The notes beneath the pieces are model-generated. The model was not told the origin of the DNA, made no database searches, and saw only the letters and a list, made by a program, of their open reading frames with translations. DNA of 64,000 nucleotides from Bacteroidia bacterium (GTDB lineage Bacteria > Bacteroidota > Bacteroidia > JADZBD01), in NCBI GenBank assembly GCA_020852255.1, contig JADZBD010000020.1:57700-121699 (forward strand). Reading direction: 5' to 3'. Of this stretch, positions 1 to 7,631 are shown piece after piece (position 1 is the stretch's first letter; each line of letters begins with the position of its first letter). A program made the translations under genes and the position numbers.

Positions 1-55
1 CAGAAGCTGATTTTTATCATAATTTCGACCTGACCCTGCGGAGACCTTTGAACCA

Positions 56-1327
56 GTGATTACCGGTTCGAAAAACGTGCTTCTTCAGGTTAAGAAGATG
101 AAAAAGGACAAAGAGCTGCTGGATGCTCTGTTTGAAAATGCCACGGAAGGCATTATTGTAACAGACCGGGATGGCAAAATTGTATTGGCTAATCCGAAAG
201 CTATCGTCATGTTCGGTGATTCAGATCTTACAGGAAAGACAGTGGAGGAGATGATTCCTTTGAAGCATCGAAAAGCGCACCTCGGCCACCGCGAAGGATA
301 TGTGAAGGATCCTCATTCACGGGTGATGGGAAAAGGTATGGATCTGATGGCGGTGGATAAAAATGGCAAAGAGTTTCCGGTGGAAATTTCATTAAGTCAT
401 TTTAAGACTTCTGATGGAGAGTACATCATGAGCTTTATAATAGATATCAGTGACCGTAAGCGGAGTGAACGGGATCTGGTGGTGGCGCTGGAGCAATTAC
501 GTACAACATCCGATGCATTGGCTCAATTGAACAGAAAACTTGAAAGTAAGGTGCATGAGCGAACGGAAGAGCTTGCGCACGCTATTCGTAATTTGGCAGA
601 ATCTAAAAGAGAAGTTTTAAAGGCTCTCGAACGTGAGAAACAGCTGAATGAACTTAAATCACGCTTTGTAACCATGGCTTCCCACGAGTTCAGAACTCCA
701 CTGGGAACAATTTTATCTTCCGTTTCCCTGATCGCGCGGTATGAGAAAGTGGAAGATAGTGAAAAGCGAAGCAAGCATGTTCTACGTATTAAATCCGCCG
801 TTCAGAACCTCACTGAGATTCTGAATGACTTTCTGTCGCTGGACAAACTGGAAGAAGGAGCAGTAAGGGCTACATTGTCAAACTTTGATCTGAAGAGTTT
901 TCTGGAGGAAGTCATTGACGAGATCCGGATCATTGCAAAAAAAGGGCAAACCATCAGGGCGGAATTTCATCAGACGGATTGTGTGATCCGTTCAGACCGA
1001 CAGATATTAAAGAATGTAATGAATAACCTGGTCTCCAATGCCATAAAATACTCACCTGAAGATACAGAGGTGCTGATCAAGACTTCACCCGACCACGGAA
1101 AATGTGTGTACATTTCGGTAACCGATAAGGGAATTGGTATACCCGAAGAGGATCAGCCGTATGTGTTTGACCGGTTCTTTCGTGCCGGGAACTCTACAAA
1201 TATTCAGGGAACCGGTTTAGGTCTTAATATCGTAAAGAAATACACGGAAGTACTGGGAGGAGACGTATCCTTCAATTCACGCGCAGGAGAAGGTACAACG
1301 TTTACACTTAACATTCCAATAACATGA
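56..1327 (+). CDS. PAS-domain sensor histidine kinase
   Basis: A two-component sensor kinase that would autophosphorylate on histidine and pass the phosphate to a receiver, most likely the one encoded immediately downstream. No membrane segment is visible, so it appears cytosolic. In order I see a PAS/PAC domain (about residues 20-135), a coiled-coil linker (about 135-200), a HisKA dimerisation domain with the H-box SHEFRTPLG (H210), and a HATPase domain with the N-box NNLVSNAIKYS, G1 DKGIGIP and G2 GTGLGLN motifs. The GTG at 56 keeps the longest reading frame, and a stop lies upstream at 20-22. ATG at 98 (MKKDKELL) is an equally good start and loses no domain. The last four bases overlap the downstream regulator (ATGA), so the pair is co-transcribed. 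The signal sensed cannot be told from the sequence. Confidence 0.93.
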   Translation: MITGSKNVLLQVKKMKKDKELLDALFENATEGIIVTDRDGKIVLANPKAIVMFGDSDLTGKTVEEMIPLKHRKAHLGHREGYVKDPHSRVMGKGMDLMAVDKNGKEFPVEISLSHFKTSDGEYIMSFIIDISDRKRSERDLVVALEQLRTTSDALAQLNRKLESKVHERTEELAHAIRNLAESKREVLKALEREKQLNELKSRFVTMASHEFRTPLGTILSSVSLIARYEKVEDSEKRSKHVLRIKSAVQNLTEILNDFLSLDKLEEGAVRATLSNFDLKSFLEEVIDEIRIIAKKGQTIRAEFHQTDCVIRSDRQILKNVMNNLVSNAIKYSPEDTEVLIKTSPDHGKCVYISVTDKGIGIPEEDQPYVFDRFFRAGNSTNIQGTGLGLNIVKKYTEVLGGDVSFNSRAGEGTTFTLNIPIT

Positions 1328-2382
1328 AAAAAATTCTACTGATTGAAGACAACCCTGAAATGAGGGAGAACACATGTGAGATTCTTGAACTCGCAGGATA
1401 CAAGGTAACAACAGCGGTCAATGGGAAAATTGGGGTTGAAGCTGCTCTCCGTGATAATCCAGACTTGATCATTTGTGATATCATGATGCCGGAGTTGGAC
1501 GGATATGGCGTGTTACACATGTTGGGCACCAATCCGGCCACGGCATCCATCCCCTTCATTTTTCTCACCGCAAAGGCGGAAAAGTCTGATTACCGGAAAG
1601 GAATGTCCATGGGAGCAGACGACTACCTTACGAAACCATTCGATGATATGGAACTGCTTACCGCAGTGGAGATACGACTGAAAAAAAGCGAAAAATTAAA
1701 GGGAGAGTTTTCCCGGGATGCTCAGGGCCTGGATCAGTTTCTGGAGGATGCCGTGTCACTGGAAGTAATCGTGGAAAAGTCAGAAAAACGTAGAAGCAGA
1801 AAGATTAAAAAGAAAGAAAATATTTATCACGAAGGCACTTATCCGAATGGAATTTTCTTTCTCTCCGAAGGAAAGGTGAAAACTTTCCGGATCAATGCAG
1901 ACGGGAAGGAGTTTATTACTGGTCTTTTCCAGCCTGGAGATTTTTTCGGATACAATGCGCTACTGGAGGGCCTTTCGTATCAGGATTCTGCGACTGCCCT
2001 GGAAGAAGTGGAGTTGGTTTTTATTCCAAAAGAGGATTTTTCTTCTCTTCTCAGTTCAAGCAGGGAGCTGGCCGTGAAATTTATCAGGATGCTTTCCAAT
2101 AATATCCGTGAAATGGAGGAGCGTTTGCTGAAGCTGGCTTATAATTCGGTTCGTAAGAGAGTGGCTGAAGCGCTGGTGATGCTGCACGATAAATACAAGT
2201 CGGAAGGCCCGGATCCCTTTAAGATAACTATTTCCCGGGATGATTTGGCCAATATTGTAGGTACAGCTTCTGAAACTGTGATCCGCACACTTTCGGATTT
2301 TAAAGAAGAGCAGCTTATCGCCATCAAAGGTGGTACAATTACAGTACTTAATTATGATAAGCTCAAGAACATGAAAAACTGA
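1324..2382 (+). CDS. Response regulator with receiver fused to a Crp/Fnr transcription factor
   Basis: A single 352-residue protein joins a CheY-like receiver to a Crp/Fnr regulator. The receiver (about 1-120) has the acidic pocket E8/D9, phosphoacceptor D52 in CDIMMPE, T82 and K104 in LTKPF. A charged linker follows, then a cyclic-nucleotide-binding beta-roll (about 165-275, with YPNGIFFLSEGKVKTF and the LFQPGDFFGYNALL segment) and a Crp-type helix-turn-helix (about 300-345, ISRDDLANIVGTASETVIRTLS). It has no Fnr-like cysteine cluster. Phosphorylation by the overlapping upstream kinase probably modulates DNA binding, so one protein could integrate a phosphorylation input and an effector input. 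The effector is unknown; many Bacteroidota Crp/Fnr proteins do not bind cAMP. Family assignment is secure and the regulon is unknown. Confidence 0.93.
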   Translation: MKKILLIEDNPEMRENTCEILELAGYKVTTAVNGKIGVEAALRDNPDLIICDIMMPELDGYGVLHMLGTNPATASIPFIFLTAKAEKSDYRKGMSMGADDYLTKPFDDMELLTAVEIRLKKSEKLKGEFSRDAQGLDQFLEDAVSLEVIVEKSEKRRSRKIKKKENIYHEGTYPNGIFFLSEGKVKTFRINADGKEFITGLFQPGDFFGYNALLEGLSYQDSATALEEVELVFIPKEDFSSLLSSSRELAVKFIRMLSNNIREMEERLLKLAYNSVRKRVAEALVMLHDKYKSEGPDPFKITISRDDLANIVGTASETVIRTLSDFKEEQLIAIKGGTITVLNYDKLKNMKN

Positions 2383-2397
2383 TCCTGGCTGAATCCT

Positions 2398-2405
2398 TAT
2401 CTTTG
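2398..2405 (+). promoter_or_regulatory. Bacteroidota -7 promoter element (TATCTTTG)
   Basis: TATCTTTG is an exact match to the TAnnTTTG element used by the Bacteroidota primary sigma factor. It ends four bases before the ATG at 2410, so transcription would begin at or next to the start codon and the mRNA would be nearly leaderless. No good TTTG -33 box lies 19 bases upstream. Confidence 0.55.
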
Positions 2406-2409
2406 CCGC

Positions 2410-3417
2410 ATGAAGCACGGAGCAAGGTTCTTTTTTTTGTCCGGATTCATTTTAGCACTCCTTTTCTTATGGCGGAAACCAGCGGCAGACGCTGAGACCT
2501 ATGCCTGGGGTTTCCACGGACATAAACTGATTAACCGAATGGCGGTATTTACCCTTCCGCCTTCCATGATCGGTTTTTATAAGAAGCACATCACTTTTAT
2601 CTCAGATCATGCGGTAGATCCGGACAAGCGCCGGTATGCTGTCAATGACGAGGCCGCCCGGCACTATCTTGATGCGGATCATTACGGTCCTTCTCCTTTT
2701 GATTCTCTTCCTGAGCTTTGGCCTGTAGCAGTGAAAAAATACGGGGAAGACAGCCTGAAGGCCCACGGAATAGTTCCCTGGTGGATTAATACTATGGTTT
2801 ACCGGTTGACAAGCGCATTCAGAAAGGAAAATGTAGAAGAGATACTTCATTATTCAGCTGACATTGGCCATTACATTGCTGATGCACATGTGCCACTGCA
2901 CACTACCAGCAATTACAATGGACAAAAAACAGATCAGAAAGGGATTCATGCCTTTTGGGAGTCACGCCTTCCGGAGCTGTATTCGGAATCTTATGAGTTT
3001 CTTGCCGGCAGGGCAGTATATATTGAAAAGCCCCTGAAGGCTTCATGGAACGCGGTGCGAAATAGCTACCTGGCCGTTGATTCGGTGCTGGGCTTCGAAA
3101 AGAAACTAACGGCAGATTTCCCTCCGGATAAAAAATATTCATTTGAAGACAGAGGGGGGAGTATGGTAAAAGTTTATAGTGTTGAATTCAGTAAAGCGTA
3201 CCATGATATGCTCAAAGGAATGGTAGAGCGAAGAATGCTGGATGCTGTAGCGATGGTTGGATCTATCTGGTATACTGCATGGGTGAATGCTGGTCAACCT
3301 GATTTGGACAGGTTGGGCACCCGGATTTACTCTGATTCCGTGAAGAAAGCTCAGGAAGAAATGGAGGAGTTGTGGAAAAAGGGAGGAGGGCAACCTCACC
3401 CCGGACACGAGGACTGA
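2410..3417 (+). CDS. Secreted S1/P1-nuclease / zinc-dependent phospholipase C superfamily hydrolase
   Basis: An exported zinc hydrolase of the S1/P1 nuclease-phospholipase C fold. A signal peptide (hydrophobic stretch about 7-22) precedes the mature protein, which begins near WGFHGHKL (W33, H36, H38). In this superfamily an N-terminal tryptophan and nearby histidine join the trinuclear zinc site. The second ligand block lies at residues 147-164 (HYSADIGHYIADAHVPLH) and is followed by GIHAFWE (H180, E184). Whether the substrate is nucleic acid or phospholipid cannot be decided; the short loops resemble Bacteroidota proteins annotated simply as zinc-dependent phospholipase C family. It follows the regulator pair on the same strand but has its own -7 element at 2398, so it is probably a separate transcript. 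Confidence 0.85.
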   Translation: MKHGARFFFLSGFILALLFLWRKPAADAETYAWGFHGHKLINRMAVFTLPPSMIGFYKKHITFISDHAVDPDKRRYAVNDEAARHYLDADHYGPSPFDSLPELWPVAVKKYGEDSLKAHGIVPWWINTMVYRLTSAFRKENVEEILHYSADIGHYIADAHVPLHTTSNYNGQKTDQKGIHAFWESRLPELYSESYEFLAGRAVYIEKPLKASWNAVRNSYLAVDSVLGFEKKLTADFPPDKKYSFEDRGGSMVKVYSVEFSKAYHDMLKGMVERRMLDAVAMVGSIWYTAWVNAGQPDLDRLGTRIYSDSVKKAQEEMEELWKKGGGQPHPGHED

Positions 3418-3454
3418 GTGTAACCAAACCGGATTTTTTACGTTATTACCTGGT

Positions 3455-4330
3455 ATGCGTGATTGGATCTGTGCGGCCTTATTGTTGACAACCGCACTCG
3501 GTTTCGGTCAGCAAAGCAATGGCACTCTTATTGTCAGGAAATCATCCGGAACGGTGCTAACCGGAAAAATCCCTCAGGAGCAGGTTCGAAAAGGCATTCG
3601 GTCTGAACGTGTCACGAGTGTCAGTGATAAGTTCGAGCTAAAGAAAATGGTGATCAGTCAAACTGAATTCGACACCTCCGGTCGGCCTACGTTGAGCATT
3701 GACTTTTACAAAAATCAACAAACCACATTTCAATATGATTCTGCGGGTCGTGTGCTCTCTGCGGAGGTCTTAAACACGGTGCTCAACAAGGTGATTTATA
3801 CACAGATTTACACTTACCCCGAACCGGGAATCAGGCATTACAGAAGAGTACGGCTGAATTATACGAAAGCAAATCCTAAACCCGACACATTCCTTCTCGT
3901 GGAGCAGGTTTTTGATACAGCCGGTGTAATGATTATGGAGACAAAAACGGAAAACGGTCATCGCGAGCGTACAACCTTCCGGACGGATAGTTTAGGCAGG
4001 GTAGCAGGTTGGATGACCTGGATTCCAGGAGTGCAGGATTCGCTGGTTTGTACAGCAGACGTTACATATGGTACCGGCCGGAAAGAAATAGTATCTCTGC
4101 TGGCTGGAGTAAGAAAAGGGAAGAAGGCGGTGCTGGAAGTAAAGGAAATTTATATCTGGAATGAAGAGGGACAGCTCCTCAGTGAGGAAAGAGTACAGGA
4201 CAAAAAGCCGTATATACAGAAAAACTATGTTTATAATGCCGAAAACAGGATCAGTGAAATGAGATCATTTGAAGAGAACACGGCCGGTGTGCATTACAGC
4301 CACCATATCTATTCCTACGAATTATACTAA
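3455..4330 (+). CDS. Secreted protein with YD/RHS-like repeats, function unknown
   Basis: A 291-residue exported protein with an N-terminal signal peptide (MRDWICAALLLTTALGFGQ). The body contains several loosely repeated beta-strand units of the YD/RHS kind, for example FDTSGRPTLSIDFY, FQYDSAGRVLSAEVL, FRTDSLGRVAGWM and YNAENRISEM. Units like these build beta-sheet shells or cell-wall-associated proteins in many Bacteroidota secreted proteins. No catalytic or toxin domain and no T9SS sorting tail is present, and the protein is far too short for an RHS toxin. It ends directly against the convergent regulator gene, with no base between the two stop codons. No more specific function can be given. 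Confidence 0.75.
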   Translation: MRDWICAALLLTTALGFGQQSNGTLIVRKSSGTVLTGKIPQEQVRKGIRSERVTSVSDKFELKKMVISQTEFDTSGRPTLSIDFYKNQQTTFQYDSAGRVLSAEVLNTVLNKVIYTQIYTYPEPGIRHYRRVRLNYTKANPKPDTFLLVEQVFDTAGVMIMETKTENGHRERTTFRTDSLGRVAGWMTWIPGVQDSLVCTADVTYGTGRKEIVSLLAGVRKGKKAVLEVKEIYIWNEEGQLLSEERVQDKKPYIQKNYVYNAENRISEMRSFEENTAGVHYSHHIYSYELY

Positions 4331-5353
4331 TCAGAAGACGTACTTATCCAGCTTTGCCCGGGTGAAGCCAATCTCTCTTGACGCTGCGGCAAAAAACTGC
4401 TCCCTCTGTTTTTCGGCGCTGCCGCTGATAAGGGTTGCTCTCTTGATCATATTTTGCAGCCAGCTTTCTGTTTCCGCGGCCAGTATGGGATGAAAAGTGG
4501 AGAGCGTATTGAATGAGTGGAAAGCGATGTATACCTGGCGAAACTCACCGGCTTTGATGAACACTGTAATATTCCCCATGAGAATATCCAACTGATACAT
4601 TGTAAAGGCTCCTTCCGGATTCCGGGACGGAAGATGAGGGTCGAATTTATATCCCACCTCAGCCATTTTCCTTATGTGTTTCATCATGGCATCAATCTCA
4701 TCCAGTACCCGTCTGGCTTCCATTCGACTCGCAAAGTTCCCTGTTTCCAGAACATATTCAAATTGCTTTAGTACGCCAACGATGGTTTTTTCACTCCAGA
4801 TTTCCGTGCAGTTAACCTTGTTGTACGCATCATACAGTTGTTTGGCCACTGCAACCAGCGCAGGATCAACTGCGCACGGCTCAAATTTTTTCTCCGCATA
4901 CTCCGGAGCGTTAAGTACACATTTATTCCAGTAATAGATTTTAAATGCAGTAATGGAGGGATAATTAAAGAAGTGAAAAATGGGCGTTTCTTCTGCAGTA
5001 AAGAACATCTGATGGCCGGGAATAGCAGCAATGTGAGCGGTTTGCTGGTATAACCCTCGAAAGTATTCATCGAATTGTTTCTCTTTTCTTGAAAGAGGAG
5101 AAAAAGAGAAAGAGGCGGTGGAACTTTCATCACCAACCATGGCTTCAGGCGATACTTTGAAATGCCTGCAAATCGTAAATAATTCATCCATGCTTACTTC
5201 GGATTCTCCGCGCAACCGCCGGTAGATGCCGTCTGTGCTAACAGACAGAATATCTGCGAGTACATTGACAAGCGAAATATGGTCTGGAAGTCCGTCTTTC
5301 AGTTTTTTAAAGAAACGAACCTGCAAGGGATGTTTGGATTCCTTTTCTCCCAT
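4331..5353 (-). CDS. XRE-type helix-turn-helix transcriptional regulator of Bacteroidota
   Basis: A 340-residue regulator with a short N-terminal helix-turn-helix (about residues 18-70: LVNVLADILSVSTDGIYRRLRGE followed by SMDELFTICRHF) that would bind DNA. A long alpha-helical C-terminal domain of about 260 residues follows and resembles no enzyme I recognise. This architecture is common in Bacteroidota as one-component regulators of unknown ligand. It is transcribed away from the MFS-barrel operon in the same orientation, with 21 bases between it and the transporter stop. It may therefore be the last gene of that unit, although its own start has upstream A/T-rich sequence. The target genes are unknown. 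Confidence 0.78.
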   Translation of the reverse strand: MGEKESKHPLQVRFFKKLKDGLPDHISLVNVLADILSVSTDGIYRRLRGESEVSMDELFTICRHFKVSPEAMVGDESSTASFSFSPLSRKEKQFDEYFRGLYQQTAHIAAIPGHQMFFTAEETPIFHFFNYPSITAFKIYYWNKCVLNAPEYAEKKFEPCAVDPALVAVAKQLYDAYNKVNCTEIWSEKTIVGVLKQFEYVLETGNFASRMEARRVLDEIDAMMKHIRKMAEVGYKFDPHLPSRNPEGAFTMYQLDILMGNITVFIKAGEFRQVYIAFHSFNTLSTFHPILAAETESWLQNMIKRATLISGSAEKQREQFFAAASREIGFTRAKLDKYVF

Positions 5354-5374
5354 TCCGCAATATAGGTAAATTTA

Positions 5375-6640
5375 TCAGGACGTTTCCTTGCGAAGATCAA
5401 GCTTTCGCAGAGCGGTGGAATACCATCCCATACCGACTACAATTATCATCGTCATTAGGCCTCCGAAAACAACGCTTGGGCGTAATCCCATCCAGGTGGC
5501 AGCAAGACCTGATTCGAGTGCGCCGATTTCATTAGAGGAGCCAATGAATATTCCGTTGAAAGCAGAAACCCGTCCTCTCATATCGTCGGGCGTAAGTACC
5601 TGAATGATTGTGTGCCGGATGACCACACTGATATTGTCGAATGCCCCTATCATGAATAAGATACCGCAGGATAACCACAGGTTCTCGGAGAAGGGGAAAG
5701 CCACTGTTAGAATTCCGAATATGAATACACTTACCAGCAGATTTCTTCCTGCATTACGGAACGGTGGAAAAAATGCAAGGAATGCCGACATCAGGACTGA
5801 GCCCGCCGCAGGAGCAGCGCGTAAAAAGCCCAGTTCAGCGGCTGTTTCCATTTCGGAAAGAATCACCCTGTCGGCGAATACCGGAAGCATGGCAACAGCA
5901 CCACCAAAAAGTACGGCCAGCATATCAAGGGAAATCGCGCCGAACATGGCTTTGTTTCCGATCACGAACCGAATTCCGGTTTCCAGACTCTTGATTATCG
6001 ATTCTCCCCGCGGAGATGGTTCAACCACTCTGGGCCGAATAATCAGAAAAAGTGAAAGTGAAAGGAGGATGAACAGAATATTAACGGCATAAACCTGAGA
6101 AAAGGAGTAGAAGATGCAAAGCACCCCACCCACCATAGGTCCCAAGATGGCGGCAACATGCCAGATAAAACTGCTCCATGTGGTTGCATTTCCCATGATT
6201 TCTTTAGGAACTGTTTGTGCTAGCAAGGCCTGATAGGCCGGACCGATAAAGGCGCGGATAATGCCCCATAATATAATAGCGAAGTATAAAAGCCAAAGTC
6301 CGTTTTGCCCGATTAACGCGGAGTTATTCATAGAAATGAATAACAGGAAGAGAGCCTGACCTCCCAACAATAAATAATTAATGAGCACCAGATGTTTCCT
6401 GTTGTATCGGTCCGCCAGCGGACCTGAAAAGAATGAAAAGAAGATGAATGGTATCGCTTCAGCAGCGCCCAGTAAACCGATAGCAAGCGGATCCGCCGTT
6501 AGTTTGTAAATGTGCCATCCCACCACGGTACTCTGCATCTGAATGCCGAGCGTGAGAAAGAATCGCGCTGAAAAATAAAAACTGAAATCCTTTTTTCTTA
6601 GGGCAGCAAAAGGATCACCTCCCCGTTTTAGTAATGACAT
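5375..6640 (-). CDS. MFS transporter, EntS/MFS_3-like exporter family
   Basis: A 421-residue integral membrane protein with about twelve hydrophobic segments. The major facilitator signature between helices 2 and 3 is readable as GPLADRYNRKHLV. Sequence style (KDFSFYFSARFF, TVVGWHIYKLT, IPFIFFSFFSGPLADR) matches the MFS_3 branch that includes enterobactin exporter EntS and many uncharacterised drug or metabolite exporters. Its start codon shares one base with the stop of the upstream outer-membrane barrel gene (TGATG), so the two are translationally coupled. The pairing suggests transport or envelope function, but the substrate cannot be inferred, and no siderophore biosynthesis genes are nearby. 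Confidence 0.88.
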   Translation of the reverse strand: MSLLKRGGDPFAALRKKDFSFYFSARFFLTLGIQMQSTVVGWHIYKLTADPLAIGLLGAAEAIPFIFFSFFSGPLADRYNRKHLVLINYLLLGGQALFLLFISMNNSALIGQNGLWLLYFAIILWGIIRAFIGPAYQALLAQTVPKEIMGNATTWSSFIWHVAAILGPMVGGVLCIFYSFSQVYAVNILFILLSLSLFLIIRPRVVEPSPRGESIIKSLETGIRFVIGNKAMFGAISLDMLAVLFGGAVAMLPVFADRVILSEMETAAELGFLRAAPAAGSVLMSAFLAFFPPFRNAGRNLLVSVFIFGILTVAFPFSENLWLSCGILFMIGAFDNISVVIRHTIIQVLTPDDMRGRVSAFNGIFIGSSNEIGALESGLAATWMGLRPSVVFGGLMTMIIVVGMGWYSTALRKLDLRKETS

Positions 6641-7290
6641 CAGAATTTCACATGAATGCCGATTAACCAGCTTCCGCCCCGGAAACGAAAGTCATACTCC
6701 TCCCTCCATCCGTTCGTATTTTCACCTACAACATTCGGATAGGTCTGGAAAATACGCCCGTAACTCGCATTCATCCCAAAATGATCAGAGAAATAAAAGC
6801 GAAAAATGAAATCAAGATCCATATGCGTACCTGAACCGTAAACATGCACATCGCTGCCATCATTCCAACGCCAGTCGCCACGCGAAAACCCGAATCCGAG
6901 TCCTACACCGAAATCAAGTCTGCGGGTTCTCAGGTAATGTGCCTCCGTACGCAGGCCAATATCAAAACCAACGGCTCTTTCGTTCGTGGAATCTTTGTCC
7001 CCTTCAATGTAATTGTGAAAACGAAGCATACCGCCCACACCGAGCCAGTCCAGAATGCCGTACTGGTATCTTACAGGGAAAATGAATGACCCCACCGTGT
7101 CTTTATCGGTTTCATGCGGCCCGTTCGGGTTTTTCCAGGTGATTTCTGAGTTTCCGAAAAAGGCAAGCCCAAAACCTCCGTCCATCAGCTGATTTCCTTT
7201 CGCAAAAGAACGGTCGCCGGATTCCTTTTTCTGTGCCGTCATTCCGGCAACCGCCAGAATCAAGATGAAAAGGGGAAGATGGTGTTTCAT
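6640..7290 (-). CDS. Outer-membrane beta-barrel family protein
   Basis: A 216-residue exported protein. I chose the ATG at 7290 (MKHHLPLFILILAVAGMTAQ) because it gives a clean signal peptide; the frame stays open for 49 codons upstream but that extension is polar and non-coding in character. The mature part has alternating hydrophobic/aromatic beta-strand patterns (FIFPVRYQYGILDWLGVGGMLRF, LGFGFSRGDWRW, FIFRFYFSDHFGMNASYG) and ends in an aromatic strand, IGIHVKF, typical of 8-10 strand outer-membrane barrels. It is the first gene of a two-gene unit with the MFS exporter. A structural or porin-like role is inferred from the fold only. Confidence 0.78.
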   Translation of the reverse strand: MKHHLPLFILILAVAGMTAQKKESGDRSFAKGNQLMDGGFGLAFFGNSEITWKNPNGPHETDKDTVGSFIFPVRYQYGILDWLGVGGMLRFHNYIEGDKDSTNERAVGFDIGLRTEAHYLRTRRLDFGVGLGFGFSRGDWRWNDGSDVHVYGSGTHMDLDFIFRFYFSDHFGMNASYGRIFQTYPNVVGENTNGWREEYDFRFRGGSWLIGIHVKF

Positions 7291-7631
7291 GATGGTTGTT
7301 TGGATAAAATTAAGATTTCTTTTATCACCGGTGTGCAGCCTGCAGGCGGGCAGAACCGGGTTCCGTGCTTTCCTGAAGTTATGTTGAAGGAATTCCATCC
7401 TGTTTTGAACTATAAGAGGTATCTGACCCTCCGGCATTCCCGGGAAGGTAGTTTATCAAAAGAGATTGTCGTATTTGGCAGATTTTCAGATTCTTGGAGC
7501 CCGGAGAGGCTGTTCAAAATACAACCACTATCTGGGACCTAATTGCCTAAAAATGACGATATTTGGTGGTAAATTAAGGTCTTCGGAACGCTTTTTGCAA
7601 AAGAGCCTGTTTCGAAGGTATTCTTATTTCT
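7291..7631. other. Non-coding interval between divergent operons
   Basis: This 341-base gap separates the divergently transcribed barrel-MFS operon and the giant repeat-protein operon, so it must hold promoters for both. On the minus strand TAATTTTA lies about 14 bases before the ATG at 7290 and differs from TAnnTTTG at one base. On the plus strand a TTTG (7594-7597) is followed 21 bases later by a degenerate TATTCTTA (7619-7626), five bases before the ATG at 7632. A perfect 10-base palindrome, TTCCCGGGAA, sits at about 7436-7445. I see no tRNA, conserved RNA or convincing small gene. The middle of the gap is unexplained. Confidence 0.5.

Noticed and set aside
3455..4330. RHS/YD polymorphic toxin.
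   Set aside because: The protein has only 291 residues, no toxin tip, no immunity gene and no delivery domain.
5604..6092. A 162-codon frame on the plus strand within the MFS gene, and similar long antisense frames at 45378-45920, 43659-44525 and 14090-14725.
   Set aside because: They lie wholly inside strongly supported genes, have low-complexity or atypical composition and no recognisable domain.
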